In this document: positions 9,479 through 18,513 of the stretch, piece after piece
How the letters are laid out: each line of letters begins with the position of its first letter
How positions within the stretch are numbered: the first letter of the stretch is position 1
Position numbers and translations under genes: made by a program
Notes under the pieces: generated by a model
What the model saw: only the letters and a program-made list of their open reading frames with translations
Told to the model about the DNA's origin: nothing
Databases searched by the model: none
DNA from: Pueribacillus theae
GTDB lineage: Bacteria; Bacillota; Bacilli; Bacillales; UBA6769
NCBI RefSeq assembly: GCF_003097615.1
Contig: NZ_QCZG01000009.1
Span: forward strand, 33,479 to 97,478
Direction: 5' to 3'
Length of the DNA stretch: 64,000 bases

Positions 9479-10540
9479 TCACTGGTTATTTTCTTTCGAT
9501 TGATCCATGAGCTGTGTCGCAAATACTGATGTTAGATCTTCAACCTCATGAGTACGGTCTCTCTTCATCAGATCGTCAACAGCATGTTTAGGGTTTTTAT
9601 TTTTGAATAGCACTTTGTATAGTTCGGAAGTGATTGGCATACTGACACCGTATCTTTCCGCCAATTGGGATGCGGCCAATGTCGTTCTAACCCCTTCAAC
9701 CGCCATCCCCATCCCACTCAGTACTTCATCTAGCTTCTTGCCTTGTCCAATGGCATAGCCAGCCCGCCAGTTGCGGCTATGGGTACTTGTGCACGTCACA
9801 ATTAAATCGCCAATCCCTGTTAAACCCGCAAATGTTAAAGGGTTTGCCCCGAGTTGCCCGCCCAAGCGCGTAATTTCCGCCAGACCTCTCGTCATAAGCG
9901 CTGCTTTGGAATTATCCCCATGCCCAAGGCCATCAGAAATACCCGCACCAAGCGCAATAATATTTTTTAGTGCCCCGCCTATTTCCACACCGATAATGTC
10001 TTGATTTGTATAGACTCTAAAGTAGTTATTAATAAATAAATCTTGAGCATCCTCGCATGCTTGTTTATCCTTTGATGAGACTGTTACCGTTGTAGGCTGC
10101 CGCAAACTTACTTCCTCAGCATGGCTTGGCCCCGATAAAACAACGACGGATTTTAAGTGCTTCTCTTCAACTTCTTCTTCGATAATTTCGGAAATCCTTT
10201 TCAGGCTATCTGGTTCAATCCCCTTGCTTGCGTGTATGATCGTAACCGGGTTTTGCAGCTTTTCATTTAACTTTGGCAATACTTCACGCATTGATAATGT
10301 CGGTGTAACAAGTACAATAGTGTCAACCCCGTTTATAACGTCTTCCATTTTCGTGTTCGCTGTAATATTTTCCGGCAGGTTAATCCCGGGTAAATATTTC
10401 TTGTTCGTTTTTTGCCCGGTTATTTCTAATGCTTGTTCGGGGCGGCGAGTCCATACACTTACATTGTACCCATTATCGGCTAATACGATCGCAAGTGCTG
10501 TTCCCCAGCTTCCGGCTCCAAGTACCGCAATTTTTTTCAT
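9479..10540 (-). CDS. gpsA: Glycerol-3-phosphate dehydrogenase [NAD(P)+]
   Basis: GpsA reduces dihydroxyacetone phosphate to sn-glycerol 3-phosphate for phospholipid synthesis. The 353 aa product begins with the dinucleotide-binding motif GAGSWGTALA (residues 8-17). The catalytic-domain signature GGALKNIIALGAGISDGLGHGDNSKAAL is present, and a short Ser/Lys-rich tail follows. Its start overlaps the end of plsY by 4 bp. PlsY uses the product of this enzyme, so the pair forms a lipid-precursor unit next to der. Confidence 0.97.
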   Translation of the reverse strand: MKKIAVLGAGSWGTALAIVLADNGYNVSVWTRRPEQALEITGQKTNKKYLPGINLPENITANTKMEDVINGVDTIVLVTPTLSMREVLPKLNEKLQNPVTIIHASKGIEPDSLKRISEIIEEEVEEKHLKSVVVLSGPSHAEEVSLRQPTTVTVSSKDKQACEDAQDLFINNYFRVYTNQDIIGVEIGGALKNIIALGAGISDGLGHGDNSKAALMTRGLAEITRLGGQLGANPLTFAGLTGIGDLIVTCTSTHSRNWRAGYAIGQGKKLDEVLSGMGMAVEGVRTTLAASQLAERYGVSMPITSELYKVLFKNKNPKHAVDDLMKRDRTHEVEDLTSVFATQLMDQSKENNQ

Positions 10541-11154
10541 GAATTATTCACATCCTCAATTCCATGTTTTTCTCCTATTTTACTTTCTTTGCCTTGAACA
10601 AGCTTTTTAAGGTTCGTTCGGTGCCTCCATAAAGACAAAATTGTGATCACTAAAGCAATATAAAAAAATGAAATGGGATGATTGCCTATTAATAAAATAA
10701 AAAAAGGCGTTAATCCAGTATAAACTAAAGAACCAAGTGAAACATATCGTGTAATAAGGATAAGAAGAATGGCGATAACACCTGCAAGAAGGGAAGGAAT
10801 TGGCACCAGTGTAAACAATACGCCAATGGTTGTTGCGATTCCTTTGCCGCCTCGAAAACCAAAAAAGACAGGCCAATTATGCCCGATTACAGCAAATAAT
10901 CCCGCCAAAAAAGGAACCCAGGCTTCTCCACCAATTCCATGACTTATAAGAACAGCAGCTACCCCTTTTAAAATATCTAATATAAGAACTATAATGGCAG
11001 GCCCTTTGCCTAACACTCGCAGTGTATTTGTTGCCCCAGCATTTCCGCTTCCATATTTTCGAATATCAACTTTTTTATAAATTTTACCTATTAGGTAGCT
11101 AAAATTAACGGAACCGAGTAAATATCCAATCAAAATGGAAAAAAAGATAACCAT
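10537..11154 (-). CDS. plsY: Glycerol-3-phosphate acyltransferase PlsY
   Basis: PlsY is an integral membrane enzyme that moves an acyl group from acyl-phosphate to glycerol 3-phosphate, the first step of phosphatidic acid synthesis. The 205 aa product has about five hydrophobic segments. It carries the three family motifs: GSGNAGATNTLR near residue 36, GHNWPVFFGFRGGKGIAT near residue 100, and WRHRTNLKKL near the C-terminus. It is translationally coupled to gpsA. Confidence 0.96.
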   Translation of the reverse strand: MVIFFSILIGYLLGSVNFSYLIGKIYKKVDIRKYGSGNAGATNTLRVLGKGPAIIVLILDILKGVAAVLISHGIGGEAWVPFLAGLFAVIGHNWPVFFGFRGGKGIATTIGVLFTLVPIPSLLAGVIAILLILITRYVSLGSLVYTGLTPFFILLIGNHPISFFYIALVITILSLWRHRTNLKKLVQGKESKIGEKHGIEDVNNS

Positions 11155-11165
11155 CTTGTGCCCCC

Positions 11166-12479
11166 TTAATCATTTTTTTTCCGAGCGATAATCCTAATGG
11201 GTGTTCCCTTAAACCCGAACGTATCACGAATCCGATTTTCCAAAAAACGTTTGTAAGAAAAATGCAAAAGTTCAGGATCATTCACAAAAACAACAAACGT
11301 TGGCGGCTTTACCGATACTTGGGTTGCATAATTTATTTTAAGACGTTTTCCTTTAATCGTCGGTGTAGGATTCATCGCGATTGCGTCCATGATGACATCA
11401 TTGAGCACGTTCGTTTTTACGCGCAGCGCATGATTTTCTGCAACGGTTTGGATCATTGGAAGGATTGCGTTTAATCTCTGTTTTGTGTGGGCGGATACAA
11501 ATAGGATCGGCGCATAGCTGATAAATTGAAATTCATCTCGAATCTTTGCTTCAAACTGCTGCATTGTCCGTTCGTCCTTTTCGATTGCATCCCACTTGTT
11601 CACGACGATAATTAAAGCTCTTCCTGCTTCATGTGCATAGCCCGCAATTTTTTTATCCTGTTCAATAATGCCTTCTTCCGCATTTAAAATGACAAGAACA
11701 ACATCAGAGCGCTCAATTGCCCGCAATGCTCTCAACACACTATACTTTTCTGTGGTTTCATATACTTTTCCTCTTTTTCTCATGCCTGCTGTATCAATGA
11801 TAACGTATTCTTGCCCTTCCTTTTCAAAAGAAGAATCAATCGCGTCCCTTGTTGTACCTGCAATATTGCTTACAATGACTCTTTCTCTTCCAAGGATGCT
11901 ATTAACCAGTGAGGACTTCCCTACATTCGGCCGGCCGATCAAACTAAAGCAAATGACATTTTCATCATATTCTTCAAGATCAATCGTTGGGAAATGGCTT
12001 ACTACTTCGTCTAGCATATCACCGACTCCCAATCCGTGGGAGCCTGAAACAGGAATGGGCTCTCCCATACCTAGCGAATAAAATTCATAAGCTTCATTTC
12101 GTTTTTCAAAATTATCTATTTTATTAACAACTAATACGACGGGTTTTTTTGAGCGAAATAAAAGTTTGGCTATTTCTTCATCTGCCGATGTGATGCCATC
12201 TCTTCCGTTTACAACAAAAATAATGACATCCGCCTCATCGATCGCAATTTCGGCTTGCTGTCTTATTTGAACCAAGAGTGGCTCATCTCCAATGTCAATG
12301 CCGCCAGTATCAATAAGATGAAATGTATGGTTTAACCAGTCGCCCGTTCCATAAATCCGGTCTCTGGTTACGCCCGGCATATCTTCAACAATTGAGATGC
12401 GTTCTCCTATGATTCGATTAAAAATAGTGGATTTTCCAACATTCGGGCGTCCTACGATGGCTACAACCGGTTTTGGCAT
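11166..12479 (-). CDS. der: Ribosome assembly GTPase Der (EngA)
   Basis: Der is an essential GTPase with two G domains in tandem that acts in 50S subunit maturation. Both domains are complete: GRPNVGKST near residue 10 and GRPNVGKSS near residue 180, each with DT(G/A)G and NK(I/W)D motifs. A KH-like C-terminal domain ends in RIIARKKND. The length of 437 aa is one more than B. subtilis Der. It lies upstream of plsY-gpsA on the same strand. Confidence 0.97.
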   Translation of the reverse strand: MPKPVVAIVGRPNVGKSTIFNRIIGERISIVEDMPGVTRDRIYGTGDWLNHTFHLIDTGGIDIGDEPLLVQIRQQAEIAIDEADVIIFVVNGRDGITSADEEIAKLLFRSKKPVVLVVNKIDNFEKRNEAYEFYSLGMGEPIPVSGSHGLGVGDMLDEVVSHFPTIDLEEYDENVICFSLIGRPNVGKSSLVNSILGRERVIVSNIAGTTRDAIDSSFEKEGQEYVIIDTAGMRKRGKVYETTEKYSVLRALRAIERSDVVLVILNAEEGIIEQDKKIAGYAHEAGRALIIVVNKWDAIEKDERTMQQFEAKIRDEFQFISYAPILFVSAHTKQRLNAILPMIQTVAENHALRVKTNVLNDVIMDAIAMNPTPTIKGKRLKINYATQVSVKPPTFVVFVNDPELLHFSYKRFLENRIRDTFGFKGTPIRIIARKKND

Positions 12480-12536
12480 TCATTTTCTTCCTTTCTTCTT
12501 TTCAATAATACGTTCAAATTTAAACAGCTCTATATA

Positions 12537-12560
12537 GAAAAACCCTTCAGTTTAGAAGGG
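12537..12560 (-). terminator. yphA terminator
   Basis: CCCTTC/GAAGGG with a 6-nt loop (12543-12560) is followed on the minus strand by TTTTTC. It lies between yphA and der. Confidence 0.65.
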
Positions 12561-12627
12561 AAAGGTTGCGATATCAACTTATTCATATTAACAAAAATAC
12601 ACCCAGTCTTCAAACAAACTTTGCCAA

Positions 12628-13233
12628 TCATATAACATTTCGTTTTTCTTCTTTTAGTTTGTGAACCAGCCGGTCCATAAAGTTTACAAATTGTTTATAG
12701 GCGAAAATGAGCATGATGCCAACAATAGCCAGCGTCAAACGAGTTAGAAATCCGTCCGTCCCAATTTCATTATACAATCCAATCTCATTTAGAATAATCC
12801 CTAAACCAATCTCTCCAATTGTCGCTGACAGGAATAAATTGATCAATTGATGGTTTAATTTTTTTGAAAAAAAAGTACACATCATAGATAAGTAAACTGC
12901 AGCAATGAAGGATAATGAAACAATTAACCATACCGGATCATAAATGGAAAACAAAATTAAAGATATATACCCTAGACTAATCATCAAGCTTGTTAAGCAA
13001 AGATAAATTTGAAACACGAATGATTCCGTCACTAAAAGGTAGATGGAAAGACATAAAAAGAAAATGACGCCTCCATTAATCAAGAAATGAAACATAGCGA
13101 TGTCATAGCTTGAAAAAATTATTGCTAGAAGCGTAATGATTCCTAATCGAATACGCATTTTGTTTTTAGCCATTATCCATGTAATCCAAACCCAGAAAAT
13201 CCAAGCAACCCAGTAAAAAATAATCTCTTCCAT
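12628..13233 (-). CDS. yphA: YphA-like integral membrane protein
   Basis: This 201 aa protein has about six hydrophobic segments and a basic C-terminal tail (VHKLKEEKRNVI). The start MEEIIFYWVAWIFWVW and its place upstream of der match YphA of B. subtilis, whose function is unknown. Its ribosome site is weak. The region before it is the right end of a tnpB element, so the native promoter and leader may have been replaced. In B. subtilis the YIEGIA gene is next to yphA; here it is near 50 kb. Confidence 0.75.
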   Translation of the reverse strand: MEEIIFYWVAWIFWVWITWIMAKNKMRIRLGIITLLAIIFSSYDIAMFHFLINGGVIFFLCLSIYLLVTESFVFQIYLCLTSLMISLGYISLILFSIYDPVWLIVSLSFIAAVYLSMMCTFFSKKLNHQLINLFLSATIGEIGLGIILNEIGLYNEIGTDGFLTRLTLAIVGIMLIFAYKQFVNFMDRLVHKLKEEKRNVI

Positions 13234-13299
13234 TTATAGCCCACTCATTTTCATTTTTTTTATAAGTGTAGCCATAATAAAAGAAACCCATAAGTGACA

Positions 13300-13510
13300 C
13301 CCTCTCTCCATTGAAATAGAGAGCTTTCTTGTGAAAGATCGGTAGCTGCTCACTCCGACAGAGGCACGGATGAAGAAATAGTCGTGCCCGTTGTTCCATT
13401 TCTGACCTGTCTTCATTATGACAGCTGAAGGTCGTGCCACAACGACCCTCCTGCATAGGATTATACCTTGCAGGCACCTGGTCTATCGTTCAATTGAACT
13501 ACACCGCCAG
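13300..13510 (-). ncRNA. Probable omega-RNA (guide RNA) of TnpB
   Basis: Directly downstream of tnpB the minus strand can form GGTCGT..ACGACC (13430-13447), CTGTC..GACAG (13407-13424) and GGCACG..CGTGCC (13363-13388), plus a terminal CTCTC hairpin near 13310. Characterised TnpB nucleases use an RNA from exactly this place, whose 3' tail outside the element acts as guide. Boundaries and expression are inferred. Confidence 0.5.
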
Positions 13511-14605
13511 GCTCGTACTTCTTGCGCTTCTTGCGATGTTTTTCGCCGCATTTAAATCGGCATGACAAACATAGCCACATTGTTTGCAATGGAATTTGCT
13601 CTTGTAACGGTTCCTTTTGTCCTCATACCCGCAATGAAAACAAGTTTGGCTTGTCTTGTAGGGATCGATATCGGTGACAGGAATGTTATGTTTGGCTGCC
13701 TTTTGTTTGATAAACATTTTCAATTGATAAAAAGGCCATGAGTGAATGGTCCGATCAGCTTGTTTCGTTGTTTTACACGTGTTTCGGATATTTTCGAGTT
13801 GCTCAATTTGAATCATCGGCTGGTTAAATTGCAAGCAAAATGTGATAAGGTCATGAGCTAACTTGCGGTTGTAGTCCGTTATCCAACGCCTTTCTTTATT
13901 CCCGATTTGTTCGATTGCACGCTGTGCTTTCTTTTTACCTAGAGAACGTCTCAGGGATCTAAAATGGCGCCTGATATAACCGACTTCTTTTCCACTGAAC
14001 CATTGCCGCTTTCCCGGCTCTAACTCCGTTATCACCGCAATATGCCTTAAGCCAAGGTCAATACCAATGGGTGTACGTTGTGTTTCTTTATTTTGTGATG
14101 ATTGCCCAATGTCACAGGAGATTTCGATGGGGATCGCCACATACCAGTTTCGCCTCCTGCGAAGGAGTTGGATCGTACCGCGAAAGTTTCGATTCAGTTT
14201 TGTTAAGTATGGGAAATAGGTGTTCACCCAATCCGTTTCGAGAACAGGCAGATACTTTTTTCCCATACTCGTTGTGAAGCCAAGATACCAGCGGCCTTTT
14301 TTGAATTGTGTATCCCAGTTTTGGTTATTAATGCTGATAGGGGTGTTTGCTTTAAAAACGGGGATGGATTTCGCTACTTCCATCTTATAGTCAGATACGG
14401 CTTTCTTTGCTCGGCGAATCGCTTCATTTTTGATGGTGCTCTTTAAAGGGAAGGGAACATTTTTGGAGGTAAGTTTCTCGCCATTCAACAAGCGGGTGAC
14501 ACAATCGTTCAGGCAATGAACAAACGTTTTTTGTTCTCGCAGCCACGCTTTGTGTTTCCTTTTTGAAGGTTTCTTTAACTTGACCAAATAGGTGATAGTT
14601 GCCAT
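13499..14605 (-). CDS. tnpB: TnpB RNA-guided nuclease of IS200/IS605 family
   Basis: TnpB is the compact RuvC-type nuclease ancestral to Cas12. It cuts DNA next to a short motif under guidance of an RNA made from the element end. The 368 aa frame is intact. RuvC motif I is GIDLGLRHIAV (catalytic Asp), motif II is IQIEQLENI (Glu), and motif III is HADLNAAKNIA (Asp). A four-Cys zinc finger (CFHCG ... CKQCG) lies between motifs II and III. The N-terminus has the basic, WED-like region. No tnpA is adjacent. A strong sigma-A promoter and a GGAGGTG site precede the ATG. Confidence 0.93.
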   Translation of the reverse strand: MATITYLVKLKKPSKRKHKAWLREQKTFVHCLNDCVTRLLNGEKLTSKNVPFPLKSTIKNEAIRRAKKAVSDYKMEVAKSIPVFKANTPISINNQNWDTQFKKGRWYLGFTTSMGKKYLPVLETDWVNTYFPYLTKLNRNFRGTIQLLRRRRNWYVAIPIEISCDIGQSSQNKETQRTPIGIDLGLRHIAVITELEPGKRQWFSGKEVGYIRRHFRSLRRSLGKKKAQRAIEQIGNKERRWITDYNRKLAHDLITFCLQFNQPMIQIEQLENIRNTCKTTKQADRTIHSWPFYQLKMFIKQKAAKHNIPVTDIDPYKTSQTCFHCGYEDKRNRYKSKFHCKQCGYVCHADLNAAKNIARSARSTSLAV

Positions 14606-14645
14606 GTTTTCACCTCCTCAAACGGAACGTATGTTTCTATATTTC

Positions 14646-14674
14646 ATTATATGAAAAAGAAAACGGACATGCAA
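14646..14674 (-). promoter_or_regulatory. Sigma-A promoter of tnpB
   Basis: On the minus strand TTGCAT (14669-14674) is followed after 17 bases by a perfect TATAAT (14646-14651), about 40 bases before the tnpB start. Confidence 0.7.
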
Positions 14675-14700
14675 GTGATTTTAAGTCAAAATAAAAAAAT

Positions 14701-14742
14701 AAGGCGATTCATCCCCTCATTGAAATGAAGGGCGTTCTCGCC
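14701..14742 (-). repeat. Imperfect hairpin at the 5' side of tnpB
   Basis: AGGCGA and TCGCCT bracket an inner pairing of CCCTTCAT with ATGAGGGG around the core TTCA. The minus strand then runs into TTATTTTTTTATTTT. It could be the left end of the element or a terminator. Confidence 0.45.
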
Positions 14743-14750
14743 TAATGTTC

Positions 14751-14786
14751 GTAAAAAAACTGTCTATTCGATCGAATAGACAGTTT
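14751..14786 (-). terminator. fni terminator
   Basis: A perfect 15-bp inverted repeat (14757-14786, AAACTGTCTATTCGA and its complement) reaches into the fni stop codon and is followed by TTTTTTT on the minus strand. Confidence 0.85.
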
Positions 14787-15831
14787 AACGGTTGCTGAAT
14801 TTACTAGGTTTTATTCCTCTTTCAGTTAACCAATGATGTGTGTTACCGCTAATGACAATAGGAGCTTTTTGTAGAGATTGAATGTCCTTTCTTCCTAGAG
14901 CGGTCATGATCATTTTAAGTTCGTTCAATATGTATTCGATTTCTTTGATTAATGATTCCAATCCCTCATTCAATAAAATGTTTAAAAAGAAACCGGCCAT
15001 CCCACAAGCAGACGCACCGAGAGCGATTGATTTAGCAACTTCCAATCCAGTTTGAATACCTCCAGAAGCAATCACATCGATAAACGGAGAAGTTTGCGTC
15101 ACTTCCGCAATGGAACTAGCTGTTTGAATTCCCCATTCGTTCATAAAAGTTAACATTCTGTCTCTTCTTTTATTTTCAATTAAAGAAAAATTGGTGCCTC
15201 CAAAACCACCGATATCTACGATGTTTACACCGGCATCCAGTAGTTTTTTTGCCGTTTCTTTGCTCATGCCATATCCAACTTCTTTAACAATAAGCGGGAT
15301 CTCAATATGTTTTGCGATTTTCTCAATGTTTAAAAGGGCATCGCAAAAATCTCGATCCCCTTCTGGCATGACAAGTTCCTGGACGGCATTTACGTGAATT
15401 TGGAGTGCATTTGCTTCAATCATCTCGATTGCCTTTTTTGCTTCCTCTACCGTTGCTTCGCTTCCTAGATTGGCGAAGATAACCCCATTTGGGTTTTTAT
15501 CCCGCATCACTTTATAGGTTCTTTCTTGGAAAGGGTCTTTGATTGCTGCCATTTGAGAACCAACGCCGATCGCAAGATTGCATTCCCGGGCTGCTTCTGC
15601 CAGCTGCGAATTGATTTTCTCTGTTCTCCGTCCCCCGCCACCTGTCATCGCATTAATAAAAATTGGCAAACTTAAATCAAGTTCACCAATTTTTGTCGTT
15701 AAGTCGATCGTATAAAGCGAAGTCCCTGGCAAACTTTGATGAACGAATGTAACATCATGAAATCCGTGTTCCCGAGACTGACCTGTGGAGAGTGCATATT
15801 CGATATGTTCTTTTTTTCTTTTTTCTCTCAT
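14785..15831 (-). CDS. fni: Isopentenyl-diphosphate isomerase type 2
   Basis: Fni is the FMN- and NADPH-dependent isomerase that interconverts isopentenyl and dimethylallyl diphosphate, balancing precursors for HepS/HepT and undecaprenyl synthesis. The 348 aa product carries INAMTGGG, the FMN-binding segments [10 protein letters not shown] and [10 protein letters not shown], and a glycine-rich [21 protein letters not shown]. It lies immediately downstream of the S1-like gene on the same strand. Confidence 0.95.
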   Translation of the reverse strand: MREKRKKEHIEYALSTGQSREHGFHDVTFVHQSLPGTSLYTIDLTTKIGELDLSLPIFINAMTGGGGRRTEKINSQLAEAARECNLAIGVGSQMAAIKDPFQERTYKVMRDKNPNGVIFANLGSEATVEEAKKAIEMIEANALQIHVNAVQELVMPEGDRDFCDALLNIEKIAKHIEIPLIVKEVGYGMSKETAKKLLDAGVNIVDIGGFGGTNFSLIENKRRDRMLTFMNEWGIQTASSIAEVTQTSPFIDVIASGGIQTGLEVAKSIALGASACGMAGFFLNILLNEGLESLIKEIEYILNELKMIMTALGRKDIQSLQKAPIVISGNTHHWLTERGIKPSKFSNR

Positions 15832-15844
15832 GCTTTATCCCCGG

Positions 15845-16990
15845 CTATTTATATTTTTTCAACTGATCTCCAATCATATCTCCAACTGAAAAACCAGTTG
15901 AAGTGTCTGAATCATGTTGTGCATAGTCATTCTTATGAGTAGTTGAATAGTCGTTCGTATTTTGTTCAAGTGCTTTAATACTTAAAGAAACTCTCTTTGC
16001 TTCTGGGTTGAAATCGAGAACTTTCACTTTGACTTCTTGATTTTCTTTCAATACTTCAGCAGGTGTGCCGATGTGGCGATTTGAGATTTCTGAAATATGA
16101 ACAAGGCCTTCGACTCCGGGCGCAATTTCTACAAATGCACCAAAAGAAACAAGCCTTTTTACAGTTCCTGTCAATTCATCGCCAGGTTTAATTTTACCTT
16201 CTAATTCTTCCCACGGACCTGGAAGAGTGGCCTTAATTGAGAGAGAAATCCGTTCATTTTCCACATCTACTGAAAGGATTTTCACCTTTACTTCATCCCC
16301 CTCTTTAACGACTTCATCAGGTGTTTCTACATGATGGTGGGCTAGTTGCGAAATATGAACAAGGCCGTCTATGCCTCCAATGTTAACGAATGCACCAAAG
16401 TCGGTGATGCGTTGTACAATACCTGTCTTTACTTCTCCAGGTTGCAGGCTTGTTAAAATTTCTTTCTTTTTCTTCTCGGCTTCTTCATCTAATACCGCAC
16501 GGTGAGATAGAATAACTTTATTGCTGTCAGGATCAAATTCAACGATTTTTACGGCCAGCGTTTTTCCTTTATAATCAGAAAAGTCTTCTACAAAATGGTT
16601 TTCTACTAATGACGCAGGAATGAACCCTCTAACACCGAGATCAGTAACTAAACCGCCTTTTACAACATCGGCAATTTCAACATCGAATGTTTCCTTATTC
16701 TCATACTTGCCCTGTAAATCTTCCCATGCCTTTTCAGCGTCGACAGCTCTTTTTGATAAGACTATTTCATCTTCAGAGGATTTTTTAACTTTTAATTTCA
16801 GCTCGTCACCTTCAGATAAAACATCGCTTATTTTATCAATATGCAGGCTTGAAAGCTCGCTTATTGGCAGAACGCCTTCAATTTTATAGCCTATATCAAT
16901 CAATGCATGTTTTTCTTCAATTTTTGAAACCGTACCAGTTACTTCTTGCCCAATCTCTAGTGTCAATTCATTATTCCTCTCATCAACCAT
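15845..16990 (-). CDS. ypfD: Ribosomal protein S1 homologue (YpfD)
   Basis: This 381 aa protein has four S1 RNA-binding repeats (approximately residues 12-85, 100-170, 185-255 and 270-345). Each shows GxVxxIxxxGAFVxI..GxxGLVHISE-type patterns. It is shorter than the six-repeat S1 of Gram-negative bacteria and matches B. subtilis YpfD, whose role in translation is not essential. I start at the ATG at 16990 because AGGAGGG is 7 nt upstream; an ATG 6 bases earlier abuts the site. It sits between plsC and fni. Confidence 0.92.
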   Translation of the reverse strand: MVDERNNELTLEIGQEVTGTVSKIEEKHALIDIGYKIEGVLPISELSSLHIDKISDVLSEGDELKLKVKKSSEDEIVLSKRAVDAEKAWEDLQGKYENKETFDVEIADVVKGGLVTDLGVRGFIPASLVENHFVEDFSDYKGKTLAVKIVEFDPDSNKVILSHRAVLDEEAEKKKKEILTSLQPGEVKTGIVQRITDFGAFVNIGGIDGLVHISQLAHHHVETPDEVVKEGDEVKVKILSVDVENERISLSIKATLPGPWEELEGKIKPGDELTGTVKRLVSFGAFVEIAPGVEGLVHISEISNRHIGTPAEVLKENQEVKVKVLDFNPEAKRVSLSIKALEQNTNDYSTTHKNDYAQHDSDTSTGFSVGDMIGDQLKKYK

Positions 16991-17064
16991 TGACATACCC
17001 TCCTTAAATTACAAACAAAAAATGAATCCCTTTTTAATAAGGGTTATACAAAACGTTGTAAATG

Positions 17065-17658
17065 TCAAATATTTCTTTCCGAAGATTCTAACAGTCCACT
17101 AATTTGTTCCATAATGATTGCAGTAGCATCTTTGGCTGACATTTTTTCGCTATATTCCTTAAAATTTACCGGTTTGCCAAAAATTATAATTATTTTTTTA
17201 AATGGTTTGTATGAACCGACAATGGCACACGGAACAACAACCGCATCGGAACGAAGGGCAAAAAAACCAGCTCCTGCCAAACCAGAGCCAAGTTTCCCAG
17301 TTTTGCTTCTCGTTCCTTCGGGAAAAAATCCCAATACTTCCCCATTGTTTAATATATTTATGCCATTTCGTAGTGCTTGTTTGTCGTTTAATCCCCTTTT
17401 AACAGGAAACGTCCCGAGAGCATTCATTAACCATTTCATGATTGGATTGCTGAATAATTCCGCCTTCGCCATAAACCGCACTTTTCTTGGCGTTGCTACT
17501 CCGACAAGCGGAGGGTCAAAATTGCTAATATGGTTGCTGCATAATAAGACACCTTTATCAACGGGAATATTGTCTTTTCCTACAATCGTAAGCCTGTTAA
17601 AGGTTTTGAAATAAATAAAAAACAAAAATTTTCCGAGAAGATAAATGAAGTTCATCAT
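17065..17658 (-). CDS. plsC: 1-acyl-sn-glycerol-3-phosphate acyltransferase
   Basis: PlsC acylates lysophosphatidic acid to phosphatidic acid. The 197 aa product has the catalytic NHISNFDPP motif (the HX4D box) near residue 42. The substrate-binding FPEGTRSKTGKL motif is near residue 114, and VPCAIVGSYKP follows. An N-terminal hydrophobic stretch (residues 1-20) would tether it to the membrane. Its start overlaps the end of cmk by 4 bp, so translation is probably coupled. Two consecutive ATGs make the exact start uncertain by one codon. Confidence 0.94.
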   Translation of the reverse strand: MMNFIYLLGKFLFFIYFKTFNRLTIVGKDNIPVDKGVLLCSNHISNFDPPLVGVATPRKVRFMAKAELFSNPIMKWLMNALGTFPVKRGLNDKQALRNGINILNNGEVLGFFPEGTRSKTGKLGSGLAGAGFFALRSDAVVVPCAIVGSYKPFKKIIIIFGKPVNFKEYSEKMSAKDATAIIMEQISGLLESSERNI

Positions 17659-18326
17659 CCGTTCCTCTCTTTCACAAGTCCCAATATTTTATTGACAACT
17701 TCTTGAATTGACAGGTTTGTCGAGTCGATGACAATCGCATCTTCAGCCTTTTTGAGAGGGGCAATTTCCCGTTCTGAATCTTGTCTGTCCCGCAATTCAA
17801 TTTCTGTTTGCAGCTCGTCCAGGTTAGTAGATACCCCTTTTGAAAGGAGTTCTTCAAACCTTCTCCTCGCTCTTTCTTCTACCGAAGCTGTCAGGAAGAT
17901 TTTTAGTGCGGCATCTTTTAAGACACATGTTCCAATATCTCTTCCGTCCATTACAACGCCGCCATTCTTTGCGAGAAAACGCTGCCTTGTAAGCATTTCT
18001 TCGCGAACTTCTTTATGGACAGCAACTTTTGAGACGGCATTCGTGACCTCTTGAGAACGAATGGCTTCAGTAACATCTTCCCCATTCACAATCACTTTTT
18101 GTCCGACTTTATCCTGAATAAGATGAATCTCCGTATTTTCCAGCAGCTTCTTTAAACCGGCGGCATCAGAAAAATGAATATTCGCTTTAATCGCTTCATA
18201 CGTTAACGCACGAAACATAGCGCCTGTATCAATGTATAAGTAATTTAAATTACTTGCTACTTGGCGGGCCACTGTACTTTTCCCTGCGCCTGCAGGACCA
18301 TCGATGGCAATCTGTATCTTTCTCAT
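17655..18326 (-). CDS. cmk: Cytidylate kinase
   Basis: Cmk phosphorylates CMP and dCMP with ATP. The 223 aa product has the P-loop GPAGAGKST at residues 10-18, YIDTGAMFRALT, and the NMP-binding motif VVMDGRDIGTCVLKDA. The lid region DRQDSEREIAPLKKAEDAIVIDST is complete. It is followed by plsC, ypfD and fni on the same strand, as in many Bacillus genomes. Confidence 0.96.
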   Translation of the reverse strand: MRKIQIAIDGPAGAGKSTVARQVASNLNYLYIDTGAMFRALTYEAIKANIHFSDAAGLKKLLENTEIHLIQDKVGQKVIVNGEDVTEAIRSQEVTNAVSKVAVHKEVREEMLTRQRFLAKNGGVVMDGRDIGTCVLKDAALKIFLTASVEERARRRFEELLSKGVSTNLDELQTEIELRDRQDSEREIAPLKKAEDAIVIDSTNLSIQEVVNKILGLVKERNG

Positions 18327-18354
18327 GGATCCTCCTAAATAAGCTTAGTAAGAC

Positions 18355-18382
18355 AGAAAAAAACAGGGAAAATCCTGCTTTT
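18355..18382 (-). terminator. Weak terminator before cmk
   Basis: CAGG/CCTG with a short A-rich loop is followed by seven T on the minus strand, in the 190-base gap between ypfA and cmk. I see no gene in the rest of this gap. Confidence 0.4.
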
Positions 18383-18513
18383 TAAGAACACTGCTATGTA
18401 GTTCATGTAAAGCAGAATGAGTCTAATTTTTCCATCTGGCACATTACATTATCTCTCTTTCTTTTTGCTATTTGGTTCATTTCATGTTTATTTAAATCAT
18501 ACCACATTTATTT

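Larger units (their letters stand above)
13290..14745 (-). mobile_element. IS200/IS605-family element carrying only tnpB
   Basis: The element contains tnpB without tnpA. At its 3' side are three nested hairpins and a terminal-type hairpin (CTCTC/GAGAG, about 13303-13325). At its 5' side is an imperfect hairpin (14701-14742, AGGCGA...TCGCCT) with the same ATTTCAATG core. Exact ends were not resolved, because this family makes no target duplication or classical inverted repeats. The insertion separates fni from yphA, which are otherwise neighbours in a conserved gene row. Confidence 0.65.

Noticed and set aside
13166..13477. Overlapping open frames of 103 and 68 codons downstream of tnpB
   Set aside because: They lie in the hairpin-rich right end of the element and overlap the yphA start; the peptides are low-complexity and not protein-like.
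18411..18488. A 25-codon frame between ypfA and cmk, where B. subtilis has ypfB
   Set aside because: It has no ribosome site and does not resemble the YpfB family; the region was left as intergenic.
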